From JADJOY01 sp016713535 [NCBI: Deltaproteobacteria bacterium] (lineage in GTDB: Bacteria; JADJOY01): a stretch of 64,000 nt of DNA. Below the pieces are notes generated by a model. It searched no databases. It saw nothing but the letters and a program-made list of their open reading frames with translations, and had not been told where the DNA came from. Position 1 is the stretch's first letter, and each line of letters starts with the position of its first letter. The DNA lies in the NCBI GenBank assembly GCA_016713535.1, contig JADJOY010000003.1:422607-486606 (forward strand), given 5' to 3'. A program made the position numbers and the translations under genes. Positions 46,035 through 55,057 of the stretch are shown here, in pieces.

Positions 46035-49000
46035 TCAATAGGTGACCACGAAGTCCGCCGGGAGGCGCTCGACCACCAGCTTGCGGCCCTCGACGTTCCT
46101 CACGCCGGGCTGGTTGGCCTCGAGCCCGCGAAACGGCCGGTCGAGGGGGGACATCACCACGATGTCGCCGGGTGGGCTCGCCAGGGTGGGCTCGATGCGA
46201 ACGCGGATCCGGCTCGGCGTCTCGGCGGTCATCGAATAGGTGAGCGGACCGTAGAAGGTCGGCATCCGCTTCACCGCGATGCCGGGCTCGCTCAGGATCC
46301 ACGCTGGCGGTATGCCCGCGCCCAGCACCAGCGAACGATCGGCGGCGCGCTCGTACGCGAAGAGGTCGCGCAGCGCGTTGGCGTAGCCGGCGCCGACCCA
46401 GGTGTGCGGCATGTCGCCGATGAAGCGCGGGTTGTCGGGATCTTTCCAGACGATCTCGGCCCACTCGTTCCACGCCCGTGGTCGGCGGAACGCCAGCAGC
46501 TGGTCGAGCAGCGCGATCGCGTCGGCGCGGCGGCCGAGGCGCACCAGCGCGTCCACGTTGCGGAGCTCGTACGGGGAGAAGGCGTCCCAGTCGCCGGACT
46601 CGAAGCGATGGTTCACCTCGGCGACGTAGCGGTCGATGGTGGCGCTGACGAGTCTGTCGACGTCGCTGCCGAGGTCGAGGTCGAGCACCAGCGCGATCGC
46701 GGTCGAGGTCGGATCGTAGTCGCCGAGCTCGACCGAACCCGGGACGTAGTCCAGGTGCTGGCTCTCGACGGTCTGCTTGATCGAGGCCGCGAGCGTCTCG
46801 CGGAAGGAATCGCGCAGCTCGGCGAAGCGCCGCGCGTGATCGTCGTCGCCGAGGATCACGGCCAGCTCCGCGGCATCGGCGAGACCGCGCAGCGCGAAAA
46901 AGTCGTCCCAGTACGAGTGGACCGCGTGCGCCGAGTAGCCCTCGTGGCTGATCGACTCGGGCAACAGTCCGTAGCGGTCGATCTTCTCCGGAGTGCGGAA
47001 CGAGTCGGTCATCTGCGACTGGCGAAGCGTGTTCAGGTAGCTGACGGCCTTCACCACGTTCGGCCACAGCTCGTAGACGAAGCCCACGTCGCGGGTGAAC
47101 CGGTAGTAGTCGGCGAGGGTGTGGATGAAGGCGCCGGCGCTGTCGTGCTCGGGGGTGAGGTCGGGTCCGTGGCGGTCGACGCAGCACGGCACCACGCCAC
47201 CGGCGGTCTGGAAGCTCGCGTACCAGCGGACGAACTCGCGGACCTCCTCGGTGAAGCCGGCGCGCAAGAGTGCCGCCGACGTGATCGCACCGTCGCGGAT
47301 CCAGGAGCGCTGATAGGTGCGCGAGCCCGGCTGGAGCGCCGGGCCGTCGCGGTTGATGAGCATGTAGGCGAGGGTGGAGCGCGCCGCGCCGACGTGATCG
47401 GCCCCTGCGGCCGGCACGCCGATCTCGACCCGTCCGAGCAGTCGGCGCCAGCGCTCGCTCGCTTCGTCCAGCGCCTTCGAGAAGCTGCGCGGCTCGACGT
47501 CGCTCGTGCCGCCACGCGGATCGAACGGCACCGCCACGTCCACCTCGCTCGCGGTACCCGGCGCGAGGTAGAGGTTGTACTGGAGCGCGGCGGAGGCCAG
47601 CCCGAAGGGGTCGTACGCCGAGGGCTGCGCGAGTAGCTCGCCAGCCAGTACGTAGCGCGTGATGGTGCCCTGCTCGAAGCTTGCCGCACCCACCCGATCG
47701 GGGGGCGTGAGCGGCACCACCAGGTTGCCGTTCACGTGCGCGGTGGTGCCTTCGAAGCGCACCTCCTGCACGTGCGCCACGCCCCCGGTGATGTTGAGGT
47801 TCTGCCACGGCGGTAGCACCTGGAACGGCCTCATCGCGAGGAAGAGCTGCACCGGCGCGTCGTCGGTGCCGAGGTTCTCGACGCGGTAGCGCGCGTAGAG
47901 GACCGAGCGCCCGGCCTCGCCGTGGGCGACCGCCGTGATGCTGAGGGCGAGGTCCTGGCGCGCCAGCGCACCGTGGGGATCGGCAGGTAACCGTCGGCGA
48001 GCTCCTGCGTGATCTCCGCCTGCGCCCACGTCAGGGGACCGGCGTCGGTGCGCAGGATCGGCTCGATCGAGAGCTCGCCGCGGCCGAGCTCGAGCATGCC
48101 GTCGGTGTTGAGCAGCGCTTCCTTGGTGTCGCCGGGCACGCCCACGACGGTCCAGTAGGTCTGCTTGCCCTGCAAGTAGCGCGGGTAGACGCCGGGCGGC
48201 GCCTCCGCGGCGATCGCCTGGAAGAACTCGTTCGGCGACGCCGAGAACGAATACGGCTGCAGGGCGATCTCGCGGATCCCGTAGCCGCGTCCGCGGCTCG
48301 AGCGCTGCATGGCGAAGCGGATGAAGCGCGACTCGGCGTCGGGCATGTAGACGTAGACGCGGCCGCCGTCGCCGGTGGTCGTGCGGTATGCGGGCGTCCA
48401 CTCCGCTCGGTCGCTGGAGGTCTCGATCTGGTAGGCGGCCGCGTAGTCGTCCTTGTCCCAGTCGACGATCAGGCCGCCGTATTCGACGTTGCTGCCGAGG
48501 TCGATGGTGAGGGTCTGCTCGCGTGGCAGGGGGCGGCTCTTCCAGGTGGTGTCGAGCTGGCCGTCGACGGCGCGTCCACCCTCGAAACCGTCGCGCAGGA
48601 ACGACGCCTCGACGTCAGGGAGCGGGCGCTCGCCGGTCGCCGGCTCGCGCTTCTCGAACGCGAGCTCGTCGAGCAGGAAGCTGCCCTTGCCGCCTTCGCT
48701 GGCGGCGAGCGCGAACTCCAGGCCGCCGAGGTGGGTGAGGCCGGCGTCGGTGGTGCCCCACGCGAGCTCGATCCGGGAGCGGCGCACCACCACGCGCTGC
48801 CACTCCGACGGAAACGAGTAGTCGCGCTGCTTGCGCCACCACACGCGCTGGCCGGTCGGGTCGACGAGCTTGAGCTCGAAGTCGTTGTGCGGCCCCTCGC
48901 CCTTGAGCTGGAAGCTGAAGGCGTAGTTGGCGGGCAGGTCGAGCGGGAAGGGCTTGCGGACCAGCACCCAGCCGCGGCCACGGCTCAGGTCGTAGTCGAC

Positions 49001-49210
49001 CTTGAGGGCGTTGCCGTTGGGGCCGGGCACCACCGAGAGCTTGACCTCGGCACCCTCGGAGGCGGCGGAGGTCCACCCGTCGACGGCGTCGAAGTGATCG
49101 AGGACGGTGCTCGCGGCGCCGGCGCGGCCGGACGCGGCGACGACGATCAGCGCCGCGGCCACGACGAGCTTCGCGGCTCGCGCCGCGCGATCGAGTGATT
49201 CCCTCTTCAA
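46035..49210 (-). CDS. exported discoidin-domain (alpha/alpha)6 carbohydrate-active protein, family unassigned (one frameshift)
   Basis: This protein of about 1058 residues starts at TTG 49210, which overlaps the stop of the upstream permease (TTGA). A signal peptide (AAKLVVAAALIVVAASG) precedes a CBM-like beta domain (STVLDHFDAVDGW, VWWRKQRDYSFPSEWQRVVV) and a discoidin-type domain (TTWKSRPLPREQTLTIDLGS). Next come a large beta region and a helical barrel with TYQRSWIRDGAITSAALLRA, GGVVPCCVDRHGPDLTPEHD and SYWDDFFALRGL, reminiscent of GH15/GH63-type (alpha/alpha)6 glycosidases. One base shift near 47965 joins the halves. Its place between sugar permeases and the phosphorylase suggests it acts on the same glucan outside the cytoplasm, perhaps removing side chains. 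The reaction is unknown. Confidence 0.65.
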
Positions 49211-50028
49211 CCTTTCACTCCTCCGGCCGTGAGGCCGGCGACGTAGTAGCGCTGCAGCGCCACGAAGAGAAGCACCACCGGCAGCACCGTCACGACCGAG
49301 CCCGCCATCATCAGCTCCGTTTCCTGGACGTGTTCGCCGACGAGGTTCGCGAGCGCAACCGGCAACGTGTAGAGGCGATCGTCGGTGAGGACGACCAGCG
49401 GCCACAAGAAGTCGTTCCAGGCGCCCATGAACGAGAACAGCGCGAGCGTGACCAGGATCGGCGTGAGCAGTCGGAGCGCGATCGTGCGGAAGATGGTGAG
49501 CTCGCTGGCCCCGTCGACGCGCGCCGCGTCGAGGATGCTGTCCGGGATCTCGCGCGCGTGCTGGCGGATCAGGAAGATGCCGAACACGCTCGCGAGGCCG
49601 GGGATCACCACTCCCGCGAACGTGTTCACCAGGCCGAGCGCCTTCAGCATCAGGAAGAGCGGCAGCATCGAGACCTGGGCCGGGATCACCAGCGCCGCCA
49701 GGAGCACCTGGAAGATCCGCTCCTTGCCCGCGAAGGGCAGCTTTCCGAACGCGTAGCCCGCCATCACGTTCACCGCCAGTCCGAGCACGGTGATGGTGCC
49801 GGCGAGGCCGAGGCTCACCACCACGTGGCGTCCGAGCGCCAGCCGCGTGAGCAGCACCCGGTAGTGCTCGGTGGTCACGTGGCTGGGCAGGAAACGAGGT
49901 GGGATCGCGCTCGCCTCGCCGGTCGGCATGAGGGAGGCCGAGATCATCCACAGGAACGGCATGAGCGTGAGCACGGCACCGGCCGTCAGCAGGCCATTCA
50001 CGAGCGCGGCGGCAGCGATCCGCTTCAC
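49207..50028 (-). CDS. sugar ABC transporter permease, MalG type
   Basis: This inner-membrane permease has 273 residues and about six helices (LLTAGAVLTLMPFLWMISAS at the start). The cytoplasmic coupling loop EAA motif reads DAARVDGASELTIFRTIALR, followed by WNDFLWPLVVL, typical of the MalG half of carbohydrate uptake (CUT1) transporters. GTG 50028 overlaps the stop of the MalF-type gene by 4 bp, with GGAGAG 5 nt upstream. Its own stop overlaps the TTG of the next gene. This tight coupling implies equal production of the two permeases. The substrate is inferred from context to be a beta-glucan oligosaccharide. Confidence 0.9.
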   Translation of the reverse strand: MKRIAAAALVNGLLTAGAVLTLMPFLWMISASLMPTGEASAIPPRFLPSHVTTEHYRVLLTRLALGRHVVVSLGLAGTITVLGLAVNVMAGYAFGKLPFAGKERIFQVLLAALVIPAQVSMLPLFLMLKALGLVNTFAGVVIPGLASVFGIFLIRQHAREIPDSILDAARVDGASELTIFRTIALRLLTPILVTLALFSFMGAWNDFLWPLVVLTDDRLYTLPVALANLVGEHVQETELMMAGSVVTVLPVVLLFVALQRYYVAGLTAGGVKG

Positions 50029-50948
50029 GAGCGCTCTCCGGGACCGTGTTGGGCCACGGCGGGCTGGCGCGGCGCGGCGAAGCGCCGCGCCAGGCGGTCG
50101 AGCCCGGTGAACGCGACGATGATGGCGAACAGCACGAACGCCACCGCCGCCGCGTAGCCCAGGTTCCACCATCGGAAGCCTTGTTCGTACATCAGCAGCA
50201 CGACGCTCAGCGTGCTCGAGCCTGGCCCGCCCTGGGTCATCACGTAGGGCTCGGCGAAGAGCTGGAAGTAGCCGGCGAGCGTCAGCACCGCGACCAGCAC
50301 GAACGTGGGCGCGAGCATCGGTAGCGTGACCGCGCGGAAGGTCTGCCACGCGCCGGCGCCGTCGAGACGGGCCGCCTCGAAGAGGCGGGGCGGGATCGCC
50401 TGCAGCCCGGCGAGGAAGATCAGGGTGTTGAAACCGAAGTTCTTCCAGATCGCGAGCACGATGATCGCCGGCATCGCGAAGCGCGGGTCGCCGAGCCAAT
50501 CGACCGGCGGCACACCCACCCAGCCGAGGACGTGGTTCAGGAGCCCGACGCGCGGGTGATAGAGGTATCGCCACACCACCGCGACCGCCACCAGCGTGGT
50601 CACCACCGGCAGCACGAACACGGTGCGGAAGAAGGGCTTCCACCTCGCGGTGCGGGCGTCGAGGGTCAGCGCAGCGCCGAGCGAGACCGCGACCGACAGC
50701 GGCCCGCCGACGAACACGAAGTACGACGTGTTGCGCAGCGCGATCCAGAATCTCGGGTCGTGTAGTAGTCGCTGGTAGTTGGCGAGGCCGACCACGCGCA
50801 GACGATCGAGGTCCGCGAGCGCGTAGATGTCGAAGTCGGTGAAGCTCAGGGCGAGCGCGGCGAGGACCGGCACGGCGAAGAAGAGCCCGATCGCCGCCAG
50901 CGCCGGCGCGACCAGCACCCAACCCGCGCGCGATCGTTCAGGGAGCAT
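50025..50948 (-). CDS. sugar ABC transporter permease, MalF type
   Basis: This 307-residue permease has six predicted helices (GWVLVAPALAAIGLFFAVPV, FFRTVFVLPVVTTLVAVAVV). The EAA loop reads EAARLDGAGAWQTFRAVTLP and is followed by the conserved FQLFAEPYVMTQGGPGSST. These are hallmarks of CUT1 MalF/UgpA proteins that pair with a MalG-type partner and a MalK-type ATPase. ATG 50948 lies inside the last codons of the binding-protein gene, so translation is coupled. The matching ATPase is encoded separately at 40564. The frame is intact. Confidence 0.9.
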   Translation of the reverse strand: MLPERSRAGWVLVAPALAAIGLFFAVPVLAALALSFTDFDIYALADLDRLRVVGLANYQRLLHDPRFWIALRNTSYFVFVGGPLSVAVSLGAALTLDARTARWKPFFRTVFVLPVVTTLVAVAVVWRYLYHPRVGLLNHVLGWVGVPPVDWLGDPRFAMPAIIVLAIWKNFGFNTLIFLAGLQAIPPRLFEAARLDGAGAWQTFRAVTLPMLAPTFVLVAVLTLAGYFQLFAEPYVMTQGGPGSSTLSVVLLMYEQGFRWWNLGYAAAVAFVLFAIIVAFTGLDRLARRFAAPRQPAVAQHGPGERS

Positions 50949-52398
50949 GAGGCTCGGCGGTGGAGGCGGAGGGGGCGTCCGAGCCGACCGGCGCGGGCGT
51001 GACCGCGTTCGCGCGGTCGAGGAGCCAGCGGCGCTTGGCGAGGATCTGATCGACGTCCGCGTCGAGGTCGGCGAGCCCGGCGTCGAGCGTTTCCTCGCCG
51101 CGGATCATGCTCTCGGCATGTCGCGCGATCGACGTGGCGATCTGCTCCCACTCGGGGATCTTCGGAGTCGCCCGCAACGATTGTAACTGGGCGTAGAAGG
51201 CGCGCGTCCGCGGTGCGTCGGCGAGCCCCGAGCGCGTCCAGGCGGAGCGCGACGCCGGTAGATCGCCGGTGAGCCGCGTGAGCGCCGACTGGCGCTCGGG
51301 CGCGGCGAGGAACTCGATGAGGCGCCACGCGTCGTCCTTGCGCGCTCTTCGCCGACACCACCAGGCTCGCACCCCGGCGAGGGAGAGGCCGGGCTCGCCG
51401 GCGCGCGCCGCTGGCATGGGCGCGGTGTCCCAGGACTCGGCGAGCTCGGCGGGTAGCCGCTTCGCCAGCTCGCCCAGATTCCACGGTCCGGTCACGTAGT
51501 AGGCGAAGGCTCCGCGGGCGAAGTCCTGGTAGAGGTTCCCCGAGGTGGAGGCACTCGCGCGCGGCGCCAGCCCGCGGGTGAAGAGGTCGAGGTACCACGC
51601 GAAGGCGGCGCGCACCGGTGGGCTCCGGAAGTTGCCGAAGCGATCGTGGTCGCGCAGCAACTCGGCTCGGTTGCCGAGCGCCAGGATCACCGGCACCTCC
51701 CACTCACGCATCGGCAGCAGGATGGCGTGGCCGTCCGCCGTCGCGGGGTGCTCGGCGAGGAGCGTCATGGCGTCTCGCCATGCGTCCCACGTGGCGGGCA
51801 CCTCCGCCACGCCGGCACGTTCGAGGAGGTCGCGGCGGTAGAAGAGGAGCCGGGTGTCGACGTACCACGGCAGCCCCCAGGTCACGCCCTCGATCACGTT
51901 CGTGTCGAGGACGCCCGGGAAGAAGTCCGCGCGGTCGAGCGTGGCGCTCGCGTCGAGGCGCGCGTCGATCGCGTCGATCGCGCCCAGCTCGCGAAGCTCG
52001 GGCAACCAGGTGTTGCCGGCCTGGAAGGCGTCGGGCATCGAGTCGCCGACGAATGCGGTGAGGATCTTCTCGTGGGCGGCGCTCCAGGGCAGGGTCTGGA
52101 CTCGGACGTGGAGCGCGGGGTTCGCGCGCTCGAACTCGCGAACCAGCTGCGCGGCTGCGTCACCCTCGCTTCCCATCGCCCACAGCACCAGGTCGTCGCG
52201 GTCGCCACCCCGGTGACATCCGTGTACGGCGATCGCCGCCGCGGCCACCAGGACGAGCGCGCCCGCAGCGGCGGCGGGCGCGCGCGGCGGGAGCGACCGA
52301 AGGCGGCGGGGCGGTCGCGGACGACCGGTCCAGGGGGCTCTGGAACCGCGCTCACCCGCGCCCAGGGTGGGCGCCGGGGCGGCCCCAGCGGGCGGCAT
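50938..52398 (-). CDS. extracellular sugar-binding protein (SBP family 1) of ABC importer
   Basis: This solute-binding protein captures oligosaccharides for the permeases. After an arginine- and proline-rich N-terminus, GALVLVAAAAIAVHGC acts as leader with a possible lipobox Cys. The SBP-1 fold follows: LVLWAMGSEGDAAAQLVREF, NPALHVRVQTLPWSAAHEKI, GDSMPDAFQAGNTWLPEL and LLFYRRDLLERAGVAEVPAT. Between about 51375 and 51345 a short stretch reads out of frame (VRAWWCRRR). The neighbouring frame gives GASLVVSAKSA there, so two compensating indels are likely. ATG 52398 overlaps the opgH gene by 47 bp, so a later start is possible. Confidence 0.85.
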   Translation of the reverse strand: MPPAGAAPAPTLGAGERGSRAPWTGRPRPPRRLRSLPPRAPAAAAGALVLVAAAAIAVHGCHRGGDRDDLVLWAMGSEGDAAAQLVREFERANPALHVRVQTLPWSAAHEKILTAFVGDSMPDAFQAGNTWLPELRELGAIDAIDARLDASATLDRADFFPGVLDTNVIEGVTWGLPWYVDTRLLFYRRDLLERAGVAEVPATWDAWRDAMTLLAEHPATADGHAILLPMREWEVPVILALGNRAELLRDHDRFGNFRSPPVRAAFAWYLDLFTRGLAPRASASTSGNLYQDFARGAFAYYVTGPWNLGELAKRLPAELAESWDTAPMPAARAGEPGLSLAGVRAWWCRRRARKDDAWRLIEFLAAPERQSALTRLTGDLPASRSAWTRSGLADAPRTRAFYAQLQSLRATPKIPEWEQIATSIARHAESMIRGEETLDAGLADLDADVDQILAKRRWLLDRANAVTPAPVGSDAPSASTAEPHAP

Positions 52399-55057
52399 CG
52401 AAGCGGTCGGGCAGCGCCCACACTTGCTCGTGAAGCTCGTCGATCGCGTCCGGATCCTGCATGAGGTAGCGGCGCTGCTTGCCGGAAAGCACCGACGGAC
52501 CGTCGGCGAGCGCTCGCGCGATGATCTTTCGGCGCGCAGCGCGCACGCCCGGCTTGACCCGGCGTCGTCGCCCCGCGACGGCGCGATGAAGTGCGTTCAC
52601 GTACGGGTCCACCACGGCGCGCACGAAGCCGTCCTGCTCTTGCACCGGGAGCGCTGCCTTGGCGCTCTCGAACGCGGTCTCGTAGGCATGGAGCGCCACC
52701 AGCTCGGGGGGCGGGGTGTGCTCCTCCGGGGTGAGGAAGAGCTTGAGGCGGCGCGCCTTCTGGCCAAGCGTCACGCGGCTCGTCCAGACCGACATCGGGA
52801 TCGACAGGATGAGCGCGCCGATGATCGGCATGACCCACCAGAAGTAGCCGGGGTTGAGCCAGTAGAGCCCCGCGCCCCACGCGCTCGCGAACAGCGTGTC
52901 GCCCCAGTGGTGGCGCAGCGCCTCGCCCCACGAGGTGTCCGCCTCGTCGCGGCTGCCCGATTTCCAGCCCACCGTACGGCCGAGGAGGTTCATCACCACG
53001 TAGCGGCTGTGGAAGACCATTCGGATGGGGGCCATGAGGCTCCCCATCAGGGTCTCGAGCACCACGCTCGCGCCGAGGCCGACGAAGCCGCCGAACTGCT
53101 TCAGCTGGCGGCGCTTGAAGATCACCAGCACCACGCTCAAGAGCTTGGGCAGGAACAGGATCACCGCCGTGACGCCGGCGAGGGTGAGGGCCCAGTCGGG
53201 GCGCCACACCGGCCACTCGGGGAAGAGGCCACGGCCGTGCGGGAAGTACTCGGGGGGGCGGAGCTTGTTGAGCACCGCTTCGACCGTGCTGAGCGCCAGG
53301 AACGTGAACCACAAGAGCGCCGACACGTAGGAGAGGGCGCCGTTCAGGAACAGCATCCGATGCGCGCCGAACAGGCCCTCGGTGAAGAGCAGGCGCAGGT
53401 GCTGGAGGTTGCCCTGGCACCAGCGGCGGTCGCGCTTCATCTCCTCGAGGAGCGTGCTCGGCACCTCCTCGAAGCTGCCCTCGAGGTCGTAGGCGAGCCA
53501 CAACGTCCAGCCCGCGCGGCCGAGCAGCGCGGCCTCGACGAAGTCGTGGCTCAGGATCTCGCCGCCGAGCGGCTCCACACCCGGCAGGCGCGGGAGCCCG
53601 CAGTGATCCATGAACGGCTTCACGCGGATCACCGTGTTGTGGCCCCAGTACTGACCGTCGCCGAGCTGCCAGTAGTGGAGGCCGGCCGCGAACATCGGAC
53701 CGTAGGCGCGGCTCGAAAACTGCTGCACGCGCGCCAGCAGTGACTTGCGGTTCATCGCCGCCGGCACGGTCTGGATCATCGCCGCGTCGGGGTGGCGCTC
53801 GGCGAGCTCGACCAGCTTCACGAGCGTGTCGCCGGCCATGAGGCTGTCGGCGTCGAGGCTGATCATGAACTCGTAGCGGCTGCCCCAGCGGCGCAGGAAG
53901 TCGGCGACGTTGCCGCTCTTGCGCTCGAGCCGGACCTTGCGCCGCCGGTAGAAGATCCGCCCGAAGCCGTTGACCGCCTTGCACCACTCGAACCAGGCTT
54001 CGATCTCGTGCGCGGCGAGGGTCGGATCGGCGGTGTCGCTGAGCACGAAGAAGTGGAACTCGCGCTCCCGCCCGGTGCCCACGAGGGAGTCGTGGATCGC
54101 CCGCAGCCCTGCGAAGACGCGCTCCACGGGCTCGTTGCAGATCGGCATGATCACGACCGTGCGGGCGGCGAGCGCCTCGTCGGGCCACGGCGGACGGCCC
54201 TCCTGGCCGTGGATCGAGTCGTCGCTCGAGGAGGGCTCGATGTTCGTGATCGCGAACTTGTCGCGCTTGCGAACCAGCGTGAAGAAGCCGAGCGTCGCGG
54301 TCCAGAAGCCGATCGAGATCCAGCCGAAGAGCGCACCGAAGAAGATCACGATCGCGAGCTCGAGCCCGGTGCGGCCCTTGTAGGGCAGCACCTCGGCCAT
54401 GAAGTTGCTCGCGACCACCGTCGGCAGGAGGATGAGCAGGATCAGCAGCAACCGGCGGCGCCGCGCGACGCGCGTCCACGGCATCTTGTCGCGCGCCTGT
54501 CGCAGCGGACGGCGGTGGGTGGCCTCGTCTGCGGCGCGACGCCCGGTGAGGCGCCGGAACCAGCGCCTGAGCATGCTCCGCTCGAGGGTCTCGTCCGAGT
54601 GCATCGAGCGCCGGAAGACCAGCGGCATCGAGCGCAGCGGCTCCCCGGGGGGCGCCGGCGAACGCGGACGCGCGACCGGGTTGGGCGGGTCGCTCGCGGC
54701 GTGGGCGAGGCGCCAGCCGAGAAAGGCGTCGTCGTCCGACCCGGACTCCGAGCTGCCGTCGTCGGAGAGCGGGTAGGCCTCGCGCACCACCGCGCGCAGC
54801 GCGCGCAGTGTCTCGAGCACGGCGTCGCTCGACGCGTCCCACGGGCGCTCGAGGGCGCGCTCCACGGCGTCGCTCGCGAGCCGTCCACGCAGCGGATCGT
54901 CGATGCCGAGCGCCGCCAGGTACGCGAGCGAGCGCTCGTGCGCCTCCTTCCAATCCTGGAGGACCCGCTCCTCGGGAAGCGACAGCACGCGTGGCGAGCC
55001 GGATCCACTCGCGGCGCTGCCGGCGGAGGCTGGCTCGGAGGCGGTCGAGGGCTTCAC
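52352..55057 (-). CDS. opgH: OpgH (MdoH) glucan glucosyltransferase
   Basis: This 901-residue inner-membrane GT2 enzyme polymerises UDP-glucose into the beta-1,2 backbone of osmoregulated periplasmic glucans. Two helices (LLLILLILLPTVVASNFMAE and LELAIVIFFGALFGWISIGF) precede the catalytic domain: TVVIMPICNEPVERVFAGL, the DxD motif in ISLDADSLM, GGEILSHDFVEAALL, and the QxxRW-type motif in RDRRWCQGN, all as in proteobacterial MdoH. Further helices and a cytoplasmic tail follow. GTG 55057 overlaps the opgG stop by 4 bp (GTGA), giving the usual opgGH coupling. The N-terminal cytoplasmic part of about 200 residues is serine- and acid-rich. The frame is intact. Confidence 0.95.
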   Translation of the reverse strand: MKPSTASEPASAGSAASGSGSPRVLSLPEERVLQDWKEAHERSLAYLAALGIDDPLRGRLASDAVERALERPWDASSDAVLETLRALRAVVREAYPLSDDGSSESGSDDDAFLGWRLAHAASDPPNPVARPRSPAPPGEPLRSMPLVFRRSMHSDETLERSMLRRWFRRLTGRRAADEATHRRPLRQARDKMPWTRVARRRRLLLILLILLPTVVASNFMAEVLPYKGRTGLELAIVIFFGALFGWISIGFWTATLGFFTLVRKRDKFAITNIEPSSSDDSIHGQEGRPPWPDEALAARTVVIMPICNEPVERVFAGLRAIHDSLVGTGREREFHFFVLSDTADPTLAAHEIEAWFEWCKAVNGFGRIFYRRRKVRLERKSGNVADFLRRWGSRYEFMISLDADSLMAGDTLVKLVELAERHPDAAMIQTVPAAMNRKSLLARVQQFSSRAYGPMFAAGLHYWQLGDGQYWGHNTVIRVKPFMDHCGLPRLPGVEPLGGEILSHDFVEAALLGRAGWTLWLAYDLEGSFEEVPSTLLEEMKRDRRWCQGNLQHLRLLFTEGLFGAHRMLFLNGALSYVSALLWFTFLALSTVEAVLNKLRPPEYFPHGRGLFPEWPVWRPDWALTLAGVTAVILFLPKLLSVVLVIFKRRQLKQFGGFVGLGASVVLETLMGSLMAPIRMVFHSRYVVMNLLGRTVGWKSGSRDEADTSWGEALRHHWGDTLFASAWGAGLYWLNPGYFWWVMPIIGALILSIPMSVWTSRVTLGQKARRLKLFLTPEEHTPPPELVALHAYETAFESAKAALPVQEQDGFVRAVVDPYVNALHRAVAGRRRRVKPGVRAARRKIIARALADGPSVLSGKQRRYLMQDPDAIDELHEQVWALPDRFDAARWGRPGAHPGRG

